NCBI RefSeq assembly: GCF_013003965.1
Contig: NZ_CP053069.1
Span: 186,001 to 250,000 of the forward strand
Direction of reading: 5' to 3'
Source of the DNA: Usitatibacter rugosus
GTDB lineage: Bacteria; Pseudomonadota; Gammaproteobacteria; Burkholderiales; Usitatibacteraceae
DNA length: 64,000 nt
The translations under genes and the position numbers were made by a program. A model generated the notes under the pieces. That model saw nothing but the letters and a program-made list of their open reading frames with translations, was not told the DNA's origin and searched no databases. This document shows, piece after piece, positions 54,716 through 62,942 of this stretch (its first letter is position 1; the number at the start of each line of letters is the position of its first letter).

Positions 54716-55837
54716 CTAGCGGAAGTTCCAGGCCCCCAGCCCGTTCACGTGCACGCCCATGCTGAGGTTGGCCTTGTCGCCTTGCGGAAACACCTCGTGC
54801 AGCACGCCGAAATCGGTGATCAAGTAGTCCGTCACCGCCGTGCTGTAAGCCGGTGCGCCGGGCGCGGAAGCCGAGCAGTAACGCATTCCCGGGTTGGCCG
54901 CGCAGTACGCATTGACGTCACCGAGCATTCGCCGGAAGTTGTCTTGCGTGATGTGCGCGCGAAAGAAGCGCAAGCCGGACCAGGTCGTGCCGGTGAAGGT
55001 CCCCGAGTAGGGCGAGACCGTCGCGTACTTCGACGTCGCGACCATCGGCGTGGACACGAACGGTGTCGCCACATCGTGAGCGATGAAGCCCGTACCCGTC
55101 GGGTCGGACGGCCTGTAGCGATTGTCGAAGACGCCCAGCAGCAACGCGAAGGTCTTGCCGGACCGGCGGTCGAGGAAGTATGCGAAGAAGTTGACCTGTC
55201 CCACGGGCACGATCCCGGCGGGCGCGTCCGGATCCAGCACCGATTGGAACCAGGGGATCTCGATGCCTGCTTGCAGCACGAAGTCCGTGCCGGGGCTGGC
55301 GTCGTAGATCGACGGCAGCTGCGTCGGATAGAAGCTGTAGCCGTAGATCGAATGCGCGCCGCCCCCCGTGATCGGCAGGCGCGGGAACGTCCAGGTGTTG
55401 ATGAAAGAACCGGCGTCGTAGCAGTGCAGCTGGAAGCCGGATGAATTGTCCGGGTTCGCCTCGGGAAAGCTTGCGCGCTGGTACGAGGCCGCCGGTTCGG
55501 GAACGGTCAGTCCCGTGAGCGGCACGCCGCGGAACGGCGGCCACGGATAGGACTGCGAGATGTGCCCGTAGTCGATCGACACCGGCGCCGAGACCGAGTC
55601 GCCGAGGTAGCGAACGATCTGGTAGTAGTGCCCGATGGGAAGCGTCGGATGCGGCGGCTCCGCCGGCGTGACGTTCTCGGAGAAGAAGAGCGACGAGGGG
55701 TCGCCGATGCACTCGGGAGCCTGGATCGGCGTGGGGATGCCGTTGGCGGGATCCGCTGCACGAACCGGCAGCGCGCTCGACGACAAGACAGCGAGGCCCA
55801 GGGCCGCGAAATGCGCTATGCGATGGTGACGAGCCAC
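54716..55837 (-). CDS. Secreted protein of unknown function next to a tRNA
   Basis: A 373-residue protein with a signal peptide (IAHFAALGLAVLSSSALPVRA) and no recognised domain. It is rich in Tyr, Phe, Pro and Ser and has a few cysteines, like an extracellular protein. The start is GTG at 55837, immediately downstream of the tRNA-Ala 3' end; the longer frame is coded by the tRNA gene itself. The lack of relatives by eye and the site suggest acquired sequence (inference). Confidence 0.65.
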   Translation of the reverse strand: MARHHRIAHFAALGLAVLSSSALPVRAADPANGIPTPIQAPECIGDPSSLFFSENVTPAEPPHPTLPIGHYYQIVRYLGDSVSAPVSIDYGHISQSYPWPPFRGVPLTGLTVPEPAASYQRASFPEANPDNSSGFQLHCYDAGSFINTWTFPRLPITGGGAHSIYGYSFYPTQLPSIYDASPGTDFVLQAGIEIPWFQSVLDPDAPAGIVPVGQVNFFAYFLDRRSGKTFALLLGVFDNRYRPSDPTGTGFIAHDVATPFVSTPMVATSKYATVSPYSGTFTGTTWSGLRFFRAHITQDNFRRMLGDVNAYCAANPGMRYCSASAPGAPAYSTAVTDYLITDFGVLHEVFPQGDKANLSMGVHVNGLGAWNFR

Positions 55838-55852
55838 GCGGAGCAGGAAATT

Positions 55853-55928
<76 letters not shown>

Positions 55929-55976
55929 ACGGTGAGCCGCGAATTATAGCGGAAAGAGGGCTTTTTCGGCCAGTTC

Positions 55977-57143
55977 CTAGAGCGGGGCGCAGAAGGCGGG
56001 GCCCTCGGAGTTCCACGACGTATTCGTCATCGCATCACGCACGCCCTGGCTCACCGCGAAGCGGTGGTTCGCGCCGTTTTCGCCGCTGTAGAACCGCGCG
56101 ACCGGCGTGGTGCCCGCGCCGCAATCGCCGTTCACCGGGGCGAGCGCATAGAAGGCCGTGCCCTGGGATGCCCAGCCCGTGAAGGCCTTGCCACCCTGGC
56201 GCTCGTTCGCCTCCATCGACTTCAGCATCTCGCAGTCGCCGTTGCTCACCGAATAGAAGTGCGAGTTCGAAGACGCGAGGTAGTAGTGGCAGGCAGGCAC
56301 GGCGTTGGCGGGCGCGACGTTCGCGTTCATCCATACGCTGAAGCCTTCGCCGGTGCGGCGCCAGCCGGAGCCCGGCGTTTCGAGGCGATTCACTTCGGCG
56401 GGATCGGCGGTGAGGTAATAGTGGCCGCTGGCTTCCTCATAGAACTCGGCCGTGCGCGCTTCGCGACGCACTTCGATCGTCTTCGCGTACTGGAGCGTCA
56501 CGCCATTGGCGCCGCGCGGCGTTCCGTTGAACTGCAGCGTGTAGATGCCGGGGGCGAGGCCTTGGACGGGAACCGAGGCATAGGGCGTCGTGCCTGCCGG
56601 GCCGGGGCCACCCGAGCTCGTCGGGTAGGCGGGCTCGTATTCGAACGCGACGCGGACCACGGAACCTTCGACCGTCGCGCGCAGGCTCATCGGATACACG
56701 TAGTACGCGCTCGAGAGCACGGCGTTCCAGTTGGCGTAGGAAAACGGCTGCGCGGGCGCGGCGTACGCGTCCGGCTGGTAGGGCGCGGCGACCACGAAGT
56801 AGCTCGTCGCGTACTTCGGCGGCGCGTCGTCATGGCCCAGCGTGCGCATGCGCATGTTCGCGGTGTAGGTGCCCGGGGGCAGGCCGCCCACGTCGATCGG
56901 CGACGCGCCGAACGCGCCGCTGTAGTAGAAGCCGTCGGAGAGGTCGAGCTCGAAGTTGAGCATGTTGCCCTGGCGCGTGTAGCTCGCGGTCGGGATGTAC
57001 GGGGGCCAGCTCGTGCCGTTGGGCTTGAGCGAGATCACCTCGCCGGCGGTCGGATACGGCGACGTCGGGTCCATCGAAGCGGCGTGGGCGGCCGTCGCGC
57101 AGAGGCAGGCGGCGGCAAGCGTGGAGAGCAGGGTGGATTTCAT
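55977..57143 (-). CDS. Secreted protein with a C-terminal DUF5648-like domain
   Basis: A 388-residue exported protein (signal STLLSTLAAACLCATAAHAA). The first two thirds are beta-rich with repeats of the kind PGxYTxxMRMRTL and PGIYTLQFNG. The last third, with AEFYEEASGHYYLTADPAEVNRLETPGSGWRRTGEGFSVW, CHYYLASSNSHFYSVSNGDCEML and ARFYSGENGANHRFAVS, matches DUF5648, a domain that ends many betaproteobacterial secreted proteins. Function unknown. It precedes the tRNA and its stop is about 50 bp away. Confidence 0.8.
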   Translation of the reverse strand: MKSTLLSTLAAACLCATAAHAASMDPTSPYPTAGEVISLKPNGTSWPPYIPTASYTRQGNMLNFELDLSDGFYYSGAFGASPIDVGGLPPGTYTANMRMRTLGHDDAPPKYATSYFVVAAPYQPDAYAAPAQPFSYANWNAVLSSAYYVYPMSLRATVEGSVVRVAFEYEPAYPTSSGGPGPAGTTPYASVPVQGLAPGIYTLQFNGTPRGANGVTLQYAKTIEVRREARTAEFYEEASGHYYLTADPAEVNRLETPGSGWRRTGEGFSVWMNANVAPANAVPACHYYLASSNSHFYSVSNGDCEMLKSMEANERQGGKAFTGWASQGTAFYALAPVNGDCGAGTTPVARFYSGENGANHRFAVSQGVRDAMTNTSWNSEGPAFCAPL

Positions 57144-57153
57144 GGTCGTTGTC

Positions 57154-57462
57154 TTATCGGGGCATGGGGTTGTCGCCCGCGAGGTAGCCGCGTGCGAGCT
57201 GCATGTCGGAGTCGTACTGGGCGCGCGCCTGGGCTTCGCAGGCACGGCGATCGGTGGCGGACTTGCGGCACTCGTCGCGGGCTTCCTTCAGCGCGGCACC
57301 GGCTTCCTTCTTGAGGGTCTCGAACTTCTTCTGCGGCGTGTCGGCCGGCTGGTACCAGCGCGCCGGGTCGCCCGCTTGCACCGCGGGGTCCTGCGCCTTG
57401 GCCGAAAGGCCGTAGCAGCCGATGGCGACGGCGGCGGCGAGGAAGAGGGTGTTTCGGTCCAT
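57154..57462 (-). CDS. Small secreted protein, unknown function
   Basis: A 102-residue protein with a signal peptide (LFLAAAVAIGCYGLSAKA) and a helical body rich in Lys, Ala and Gln (KKFETLKKEAGAALKEARDECRKSATDRRACEAQARAQY). It has two cysteines spaced like a hairpin pair (Cys-x10-Cys), similar to the repeats at 63487-64000. It is 10 bp upstream of the DUF5648 gene. Confidence 0.65.
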   Translation of the reverse strand: MDRNTLFLAAAVAIGCYGLSAKAQDPAVQAGDPARWYQPADTPQKKFETLKKEAGAALKEARDECRKSATDRRACEAQARAQYDSDMQLARGYLAGDNPMPR

Positions 57463-57581
57463 CGTTTTTCTCCGGTTTCTTCGCGCCCAAAGTCGGCGCT
57501 ACCGGACTCCACGATAGGCAGGCGGGCTTCGGCGGGGCATCCGACCGGTGCTGATGCGCAGGTCGGCCCACGCCGACCCCG

Positions 57582-57613
57582 TGTAGGACAACTCCCCGGA
57601 ATGCTGTCCTACA
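57582..57613. promoter_or_regulatory. TGTAGGACA / TGTCCTACA dyad in a divergent gap
   Basis: Perfect 9-bp inverted repeat (57582-57590, 57605-57613) with 14 bp between, in the 229-bp space between the divergent genes at 57462 and 57692. The core is the same TGTAGGAC seen at 48726-48762 and 58108-58165. Nothing else is evident in this gap. Confidence 0.45.
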
Positions 57614-57691
57614 AGCCTTTGCGCCGGTGCGGACATTGGGTCGCGCGGCCCTCCGGCATATGTAGAAGGTATGGAAGGCGACGATGGCGGC

Positions 57692-58084
57692 ATGAAAAGA
57701 GCCCTGAAGGTTCTCGCCGTACTCGCAGCCGTGTCGCCCCTGGGGGCGGCCGCGGACGACGCCGCGCCCGCTTCGCTGGGCAAGTCGCTCCAGCTGCGCC
57801 CGAAAGCCATCCTCACGCCCAGCCCCTCCGCCATCCAGCAGGCGCCGTTCCTGATCCAGCCGGGCGAGCCCAACCTCGATTTCCAGCCCCACAACACGGA
57901 CGAGCGCCTGAAGGAGATCCGGGCGTCGTGCGAGAACGGGGGGCGCTCGCTTTGCTACGACACGGACTCGGGGAAAGTCGTCTACAAGAAGACCGCCGAG
58001 TACATGCCCAGCATCCCGGGCATGAGGGCGGAGCACATCTCGGTCAAGCGCGACCGCGTCACCTTCAAATACAGCTTCAGGTAG
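57692..58084 (+). CDS. Small secreted protein upstream of the NarL regulator
   Basis: A 130-residue exported protein (signal ALKVLAVLAAVSPLGAAA), with no recognised family. It contains the segment RASCENGGRSLCYDTDSGKVVYKKTAEYMPSIPGM with two cysteines. An ATG 7 codons earlier (57671) is possible; the one used gives the better signal peptide. A TGTAGGAC dyad lies 80-110 bp upstream. Confidence 0.65.
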   Translation: MKRALKVLAVLAAVSPLGAAADDAAPASLGKSLQLRPKAILTPSPSAIQQAPFLIQPGEPNLDFQPHNTDERLKEIRASCENGGRSLCYDTDSGKVVYKKTAEYMPSIPGMRAEHISVKRDRVTFKYSFR

Positions 58085-58107
58085 GCCCGGAAAGGCTCAT
58101 GACGGGG

Positions 58108-58165
58108 TGTAGGATTTGTCCTACGAGACAATCCGCCCCGGACTACGGGGCCCACCTGTAGGACC
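58108..58165 (+). promoter_or_regulatory. TGTAGGAC motifs upstream of the NarL-type regulator
   Basis: TGTAGGAT...TCCTACG at 58108-58126 (a 6-bp dyad, GTAGGA-TTTG-TCCTAC) and TGTAGGACC at 58157-58165. The last is 46 bp before the ATG at 58212, close to the 41 bp for the equivalent site at 48754-48762, which suggests a fixed distance to the promoter. Confidence 0.42.
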
Positions 58166-58211
58166 GTGATGTAATCCTTGCTGACATCCAACCGCAACCG
58201 GAAGAAAACCA

Positions 58212-58847
58212 ATGATCAGGCTGCTCATCGTCGACGACCATGACGTAGTTCGCATGGGCCTCAAGCAGGTCTTCGACAGCCGCGTGGACATGGAAATCGC
58301 GGCCGAAGCGCGCACCGGTGACGAAGCGATCACGTTGATCCGCAAGGAACCGTTCGACGTGGCGCTGGTGGATCTGTCGCTGTCCGACATGTCGGGCGTG
58401 GACGTCCTCACGCGCGCCAAGGCGATCCGACCGGAAATGGCCGTGCTCATCGTGAGCGGCTATCCGGAAGACCAATACGCCATCAACATCCTCAAGGCCG
58501 GCGCATCGGGATTCGTCCCGAAGGACGCGCCGCCCGAGAGCCTGGTGAGCGCGGTGCTCGCTGCCACGCAGGGCCGCCGGTACGTGAGCCCGCGTGTCGC
58601 CGATCGCCTCGCGCAGGGCCTCTCGGGGCACGCGGCCGACCAGCCGTCGCACGCCGCGCTCTCCGAGCGCGAGTTCCAGATCTTCTGCAAGCTGGCCGGC
58701 GGACAGAGCGTGTCCGACATCGCCAAGGAGCTTTTCCTCAGCGTGAAGACCGTCAGCACCTACCGTTCGCGCATCCTCGAAAAAATGAATTTCAAATCCA
58801 ACGCGGACATCACTTATTACGCGGTGAAAAACCAACTGATTGCGTGA
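58212..58847 (+). CDS. NarL/FixJ-family response regulator
   Basis: A 211-residue regulator. The receiver domain has acidic pair Asp8-Asp9, acceptor Asp54 (VALVDLSLSDMSG) and Lys104 (GFVPKDAP). The LuxR helix-turn-helix is LSEREFQIFCKLAGGQSVSDIAKELFLSVKTVSTYRSRILEKM. It is coupled to a stand-alone receiver gene by a GTGA overlap. A CHASE3 kinase is convergent. TGTAGGAC sites in its own upstream region may be its binding sites (inference). Confidence 0.93.
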   Translation: MIRLLIVDDHDVVRMGLKQVFDSRVDMEIAAEARTGDEAITLIRKEPFDVALVDLSLSDMSGVDVLTRAKAIRPEMAVLIVSGYPEDQYAINILKAGASGFVPKDAPPESLVSAVLAATQGRRYVSPRVADRLAQGLSGHAADQPSHAALSEREFQIFCKLAGGQSVSDIAKELFLSVKTVSTYRSRILEKMNFKSNADITYYAVKNQLIA

Positions 58848-59374
58848 TCCCGATGATCCATAGCCAAACCCTCAATGTTCCCCGCAGGCCCTGGCTCGCG
58901 ACGCTGTTCGGCGCCGCCGTGCAGGTGAATACCGAGCCCGGAAGGGACTTCATGAAGCTTTCCCCCCAGATGAGCGACGATTCGGAGCTGTCCCAAAAGC
59001 CCTTGCAGGCGCTGGTGGTCGAGGACTCGCCCGCCATCGCCGAGCGACTCGTGGAGATGCTGAACATCCCGGGCCGCGTCGAAGTGGTTGCCACCGCAAC
59101 GACGGAAGCCGAAGCGGTCGCCGCTTGCGCAGGGCGCGTCTTCGACATCGCGGTCGTGGATCTCCAGCTCGCGCAGGGCACCGGGTTTGGCGTCATCCGC
59201 CGCCTTCGTGCCGATGCGGGCCGCCACACCACGATCGTCGTGCTCACGAACCATGCGGTGCCGGCGCTGAAGGTCGCCTCCTTCGAGGCGGGAGCCGATC
59301 ACTTCCTGGACAAGAGCAAGGACTTCCCCGCCGTTCCGCGGGTCGTCGAAGAGCTCCTCTCCGAACGCCAGTAA
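58844..59374 (+). CDS. Stand-alone receiver protein
   Basis: A 176-residue response regulator with only a receiver domain (LQALVVEDSPAIAERLVEML; acceptor Asp106 in FDIAVVDLQLA; Lys157 in FLDKSKD). The first 50 residues are extra, and later starts at 58853 or 58952 (MKLSPQM) are possible. The GTG used overlaps the previous stop. It may act as a phosphate sink or a protein-binding switch for the kinase nearby. Confidence 0.88.
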   Translation: MIPMIHSQTLNVPRRPWLATLFGAAVQVNTEPGRDFMKLSPQMSDDSELSQKPLQALVVEDSPAIAERLVEMLNIPGRVEVVATATTEAEAVAACAGRVFDIAVVDLQLAQGTGFGVIRRLRADAGRHTTIVVLTNHAVPALKVASFEAGADHFLDKSKDFPAVPRVVEELLSERQ

Positions 59375-59379
59375 ACAGC

Positions 59380-59476
59380 AACGAATAAAGGGGTCAGACC
59401 ACTTCATTCGTCTCGGTTCAACCCGGCGAGGGCCGGGCAACGAGGCGAATGAAGTGGTCTGACCCCTTTATTCGTT
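59380..59476. repeat. GGGTCAGACC-family palindrome, 36-bp arms
   Basis: Arms at 59380-59415 and 59441-59476 with one mismatch (AACGAATAAAGGGGTCAGAC, continuing CACTTCATTCG), 25 bp between. It separates the convergent receiver and histidine-kinase genes. The stop codon of the kinase gene (TAA at 59468-59470) lies inside the right arm. Confidence 0.9.
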
Positions 59477-60889
59477 CTGGCGGGTGAGGGTGGCGTCGAG
59501 GGCTTCGGAGAGGCGCTGGGGGACGAAGGCGCGCACGGCGGTGCCGGAGCCGGGACGCGAATCGATGTCCATCCGGCCGCCGACGGCGCGAAGGCGCTGG
59601 CGCATTCCCTCGATACCGTACGAGTCGCGAGCCGCGACCTTCACGTCAGCCATCCCCACCCCGTCGTCACGCACAGTGACGCCGATGCCATCCGTCATGC
59701 GCTCCAGCAGGATGTCCACGCGGCCGGCGCGGGCGTGGCGGACGATGTTGGCCATCGACTCCTGCACGACGCGATAGAGGGCGATCTCGACGTCCGGTGA
59801 GAGGCGCTCCACGTTGCCCTGCACGTCCAGGTTGCAGCGCAGGTTGGCGGCCTTGCACGCCTCCTCGACGTGCCAGCGCACCGCGGGCACCAGGCCCAGG
59901 TGGTCGAGCAACGAGGGGCGCAGGTTCTCGATGATGCGGCGCTTCACGTCGATGCCGGAGTCGAGAAGCTCGGTCAGGCGCGTGAGCCGGCGGGTGACCT
60001 CGCCATCGTCGTCGCACTTGCCCGCGAGCCAGTTCACGTCCATCTGCGCGGGCGTGAGGAAGCGCGAGAGCTCGTCGTGCAGCTCTCCGGCGAGCTTGGC
60101 CTTCTCCGACTCCGACTGCACCTGCAGGAATTCCGAAAGCGCGGAGAGCTGCGCCGTGCGCTCGTCCACTTCGCGCTTCATGCGCTCGGCGAAGGAGGCC
60201 TGGATCTGGGCGTTCTCGCGCGCACGGCGCGTGTCCCGGATGAGCACCAGGGCGAGCAAGGCGATGAGCGCCGCGTTGAGCCCCACGACCGCGAGGATGC
60301 CGCTGCGGCTGGCGTCCAGCGAATCCTCCCAGCGCGCGGCACGGTCGGCCAGCGCCGCGGTGTTGCGCTGGGCCATGGATTCGAAGGCGGCGGTGGTGCG
60401 CGCATCGAGCGCCCGGGAGTCGGTGGAATCGAGGAGGGCGAGGGCGCCTTCGAAATCGCCGGTGTCCGCGCGCTCGAGGCTCGAACGCATCGTCGCCATC
60501 TTCAACGCGATGAGCTCGGTGAGCGCGGCGAGCATGTCGCGTCCCGGCTTGTCCTCCGCCGCGAGATCGCGCGCCTGCGTGGCGATCGAGGGCAGCGCCG
60601 TCACCGCCTGGTCGTACGGCGATCGGTATTCGGGTTTGTGCGTGAGGAGGAATCCGCGCTGCCCGGCCTCGGCCTGCGCGAGGTTCTTCTGCAGCTCGAG
60701 CAGCTTCGACTGCAGGCCCATGGACTGGCCCAGGTCGTTGCGGGTGCGGTTGAACGAGCGGGAGGAGAACTCGGAGACAGCGAGGATCGCGCCGGTGACG
60801 ATCAGCGCGACAAGAAGCGGAAACCAGTACTTCGTCGGAAGTACTGGTTTCGCCGGCTGCTGCAGGTTGCCTTCAGGTTCGCGGACCAA
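59468..60889 (-). CDS. CHASE3-domain sensor histidine kinase (HisKA_3)
   Basis: A 473-residue kinase of the type that pairs with NarL regulators. Transmembrane helix 1 (WFPLLVALIVTGAILAV), a CHASE3 sensor (LLELQKNLAQAEAGQRGFLLTHKPEYRSPY), transmembrane helix 2 (ILAVVGLNAALIALLALVLI), coiled coil, then the dimerisation/phospho-acceptor box LAGELHDELSRFLTPAQMDV and the ATPase motifs VVQESMANIVRHARA, VRDDGVGM and GIEGMRQRLRAVGG. The start is TTG at 60889, since the earlier frame overlaps the lipoprotein gene. A perfect 30-bp hairpin lies near the 5' end of the coding region. Confidence 0.9.
   Translation of the reverse strand: MVREPEGNLQQPAKPVLPTKYWFPLLVALIVTGAILAVSEFSSRSFNRTRNDLGQSMGLQSKLLELQKNLAQAEAGQRGFLLTHKPEYRSPYDQAVTALPSIATQARDLAAEDKPGRDMLAALTELIALKMATMRSSLERADTGDFEGALALLDSTDSRALDARTTAAFESMAQRNTAALADRAARWEDSLDASRSGILAVVGLNAALIALLALVLIRDTRRARENAQIQASFAERMKREVDERTAQLSALSEFLQVQSESEKAKLAGELHDELSRFLTPAQMDVNWLAGKCDDDGEVTRRLTRLTELLDSGIDVKRRIIENLRPSLLDHLGLVPAVRWHVEEACKAANLRCNLDVQGNVERLSPDVEIALYRVVQESMANIVRHARAGRVDILLERMTDGIGVTVRDDGVGMADVKVAARDSYGIEGMRQRLRAVGGRMDIDSRPGSGTAVRAFVPQRLSEALDATLTRQNE
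60821..60850 (-). promoter_or_regulatory. Perfect hairpin inside the 5' end of the kinase gene
   Basis: 13-bp perfect arms (60821-60833, 60838-60850; AAACCAGTACTTC) with a 4-nt loop, located 39 bases after the TTG start and encoding the cytoplasmic leader before transmembrane helix 1. A hairpin of this strength in a start region can affect translation. Confidence 0.55.
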
Positions 60890-60899
60890 AATTTCGCGG

Positions 60900-61358
60900 T
60901 CAGTAGCGCGCGATCCGGCCGTCGGCGATGCGCACGCGGTCGCCCACGCGCAGGTCACCCACGTAGTCCATCATCTCGCTGCGCGTGCCGCCGTTGTCCA
61001 TGCGCACGTCGACGCGATAGCCGACTTCCTCGCCCGTGTTGCGGCGCTTCTCGACTTCGTTGCCCACCACCGCGCCCGCGACCGCGCCACCGACCGTCGC
61101 CGCCGTGTTGCCGCGGCCGCTGCCGACCTGGTGGCCGAGGACGCCGCCCACCACGCCGCCGATCACCGCGCCGGCGCCGGAGGCCTTGCCGTCATTGGAG
61201 ATGACCGTCTCGATGTTCGTGACGCGGCCATACTCGGTGTACGAGTTGCTGGCGACGGTGCTGCCGTAGTACGGGCTGTCGCTGTACGTCGGGCTGCTGC
61301 CGCAACCGGCAAGGCCCATCGCGCAGAGCGCCGCGGCGCCCAGGATCTTCAGTTTCAT
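60900..61358 (-). CDS. Glycine-zipper outer-membrane lipoprotein
   Basis: A 152-residue lipoprotein (lipobox LAGC) with a Tyr/Ser-rich linker, a glycine zipper (GAGAVIGGVVGGVLGHQVGSGRGNTAATVGGAVAGAVVGNEVEKR) and a small beta domain (GYRVDVRMDNGGTRSEMMDY... GDRVRIADGRIARY). This is the SlyB/Rcp-like 17 kDa surface antigen type. A GGAG site precedes the ATG. It lies 10 bp upstream of the kinase start, so they may be co-transcribed. Confidence 0.88.
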   Translation of the reverse strand: MKLKILGAAALCAMGLAGCGSSPTYSDSPYYGSTVASNSYTEYGRVTNIETVISNDGKASGAGAVIGGVVGGVLGHQVGSGRGNTAATVGGAVAGAVVGNEVEKRRNTGEEVGYRVDVRMDNGGTRSEMMDYVGDLRVGDRVRIADGRIARY

Positions 61359-61393
61359 GTCGAACTCCTCAGTTGAGTTGAATGGAATGGGCC

Positions 61394-61624
61394 TTAACGC
61401 CGCCGCCACTTGCGAAAGAGCATGAGGGCGGTGGCGAAGGCGATGCGGCGAACCGCGGGTTTGGCGCCGATCGCGGCGAGCGTTCCGAGGAGCGCTCCAC
61501 CGGGACGGGCCTGGATGGCATCCAGCCGCCGCGAGAGCGTGGCGCGCTGGAGCTCGCACGAGAGCTCCACCAGTTGCCTGCGCTGCTCGAGGATCGCGAG
61601 ATCGTCGACGCGAAGGTCAATCAT
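61394..61624 (-). CDS. YqjK-like protein
   Basis: A 76-residue protein with an Arg-rich N-terminal helix (DLAILEQRRQLVELSCELQRATLSRRLDAI) and a C-terminal basic tail (LMLFRKWRRR), like YqjK. The ATG overlaps the stop of the YqjE gene. A GTG two codons earlier is also possible. It is the third gene of the YqjD-YqjE-YqjK set. Confidence 0.7.
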   Translation of the reverse strand: MIDLRVDDLAILEQRRQLVELSCELQRATLSRRLDAIQARPGGALLGTLAAIGAKPAVRRIAFATALMLFRKWRRR

Positions 61625-61988
61625 CGCCACCCTTCAGCGCCGCCTCGTCGCGCGCGAGCGTCCCGAGCGTGGAAGCGAAGGGGATGCGGGTGCGCTTGCG
61701 CGAGAGCGAGAACCAGCAACCGCCCGCCCCCGCCAGGAATAGGAGGCAGAGCACGCCGAGCGCGCTCTGCCGGTACTCCTCGGGAAGGGCCAGCACCAGC
61801 CAGACCAGTGCCAGCATCACCCCGAAGACTGCGAAGAACAGCGCGGCCGATGCGACGAGCATTTGCCGGACGATCCGCTCCTTCTCCTCCTGGAACTCGA
61901 TGGAGAGAAGCTCGAGCCGCGTACGGACGATGCGTAACGCATCCGCCGCGACTCCCCTCACGTCCGCCACAATGCCTCCCCGCGCCAT
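61617..61988 (-). CDS. YqjE/phage-holin-family membrane protein
   Basis: A 123-residue protein with two central hydrophobic helices (MLVASAALFFAVFGVMLALVWLVLA and SALGVLCLLFLAGAGGCWFSL) after an amphipathic N-terminal helix (RTRLELLSIEFQEEKERI). It matches the holin superfamily III/YqjE group found in the inner membrane with ribosome-associated YqjD. It overlaps the next gene. Confidence 0.82.
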   Translation of the reverse strand: MARGGIVADVRGVAADALRIVRTRLELLSIEFQEEKERIVRQMLVASAALFFAVFGVMLALVWLVLALPEEYRQSALGVLCLLFLAGAGGCWFSLSRKRTRIPFASTLGTLARDEAALKGGDD

Positions 61989-62001
61989 GGCCGCGCCCCG
62001 A

Positions 62002-62316
62002 TCAGCGACGTGCGATCAGGAAACCGAGCACCGCACCGGCTAGAGCACCCACGCCAACCGCTTGCCACGGGTTCGCGCGAACGTACTCATCGGTGGTGGT
62101 CGCGGCCACCTTGGCACGCTCGGTCACTTGCGTGCCGACGTCGGACAGCTTGACGCGGGCCGAGTCGATCGACTCCTGCACACGGCTGCGAACTTCGTTG
62201 ATCTTCCCTTCGCCCTCGGTTTGCACGGTCTTCAGCAGCTCGTGGGCATCATCGACCACGTTCTGGAAGTCGCGCGCGATGGGGGTCTGGGAATTCGTCG
62301 GGCGGGCAGTTTGCAT
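62002..62316 (-). CDS. YqjD/ElaB-type DUF883 protein
   Basis: A 104-residue protein with a long charged helix and a C-terminal membrane helix (YVRANPWQAVGVGALAGAVLGFLIARR), the signature of YqjD, ElaB and YgaM, which anchor ribosomes to the inner membrane in stationary phase in E. coli. It is the first gene of the three-gene set, 13 bp before YqjE. Confidence 0.9.
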   Translation of the reverse strand: MQTARPTNSQTPIARDFQNVVDDAHELLKTVQTEGEGKINEVRSRVQESIDSARVKLSDVGTQVTERAKVAATTTDEYVRANPWQAVGVGALAGAVLGFLIARR

Positions 62317-62344
62317 TTCGGCTCCTTGGATCGAGAACAGTTGC

Positions 62345-62668
62345 TTAGCGGGTCGTCTGCTTCAGCGTGATGTTGTTGCGGACCGACTTCACGCCCTGCG
62401 TGCTGGAAGCGAGCGCGACGGCGCGATCGATTTCGGCCTGGCTGTCGGCGTAGCCGGCGAGCTGGACCGTGCCCTTGAACGTCTCGACCTGGATGTCGCG
62501 GGCTTTGGTCATCGGGTCATCGATCAGCTTGGACTTCACTTTCGTCGCGATCCAGGCGTCATCGACGACGTCGCCCGTGCTCTTGGTGGTGGACGTACCC
62601 GCGCAGGCGGCGAGCGTGAGGCCGACGAAGGCGGCGGCGGCAAAGCTGGAAAGTTTACGGACGTTCAT
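62345..62668 (-). CDS. BON-domain lipoprotein
   Basis: A 107-residue lipoprotein (lipobox LAAC) with one BON domain (DDAWIATKVKSKLIDDPMTKARDIQVETFKGTVQLAGYADSQAEIDRAVALASSTQGVKSVRNNITL). It fits the periplasmic OsmY/DolP-like group. A GGAG site precedes the ATG. It is upstream of the YqjD set on the same strand. Confidence 0.88.
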   Translation of the reverse strand: MNVRKLSSFAAAAFVGLTLAACAGTSTTKSTGDVVDDAWIATKVKSKLIDDPMTKARDIQVETFKGTVQLAGYADSQAEIDRAVALASSTQGVKSVRNNITLKQTTR

Positions 62669-62942
62669 GGCGTTCTCCTGTTGATCAAAGAAAGGTGGAT
62701 GGAATCCTTGGGGGCGCGAGATCACGCCACACCCCGACAGCGTAGGTCCCGACCCGTCCCGCCAATGTCGGCGCCGGTGCATGGGCCGGGGTACAAGCTC
62801 CGATTCCCGCGTGGGATTCCACTGACAGATCGCAGGAGCCTGCGGATTCCGACAGGCATTTCCGAATCTGGCCGACGGCTGGGGCGGCGTGATTGGGGTC
62901 AAATCGTGCGATCCACCCTTATTCAATCACCAGGAGATCCGC

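Noticed and set aside
62669-62942. The 274-bp gap between the two BON genes as a possible small gene or RNA
   Set aside because: Short hairpins and a GATTCCCGCG patch are present, but no frame with a start site and no RNA fold could be supported by eye.
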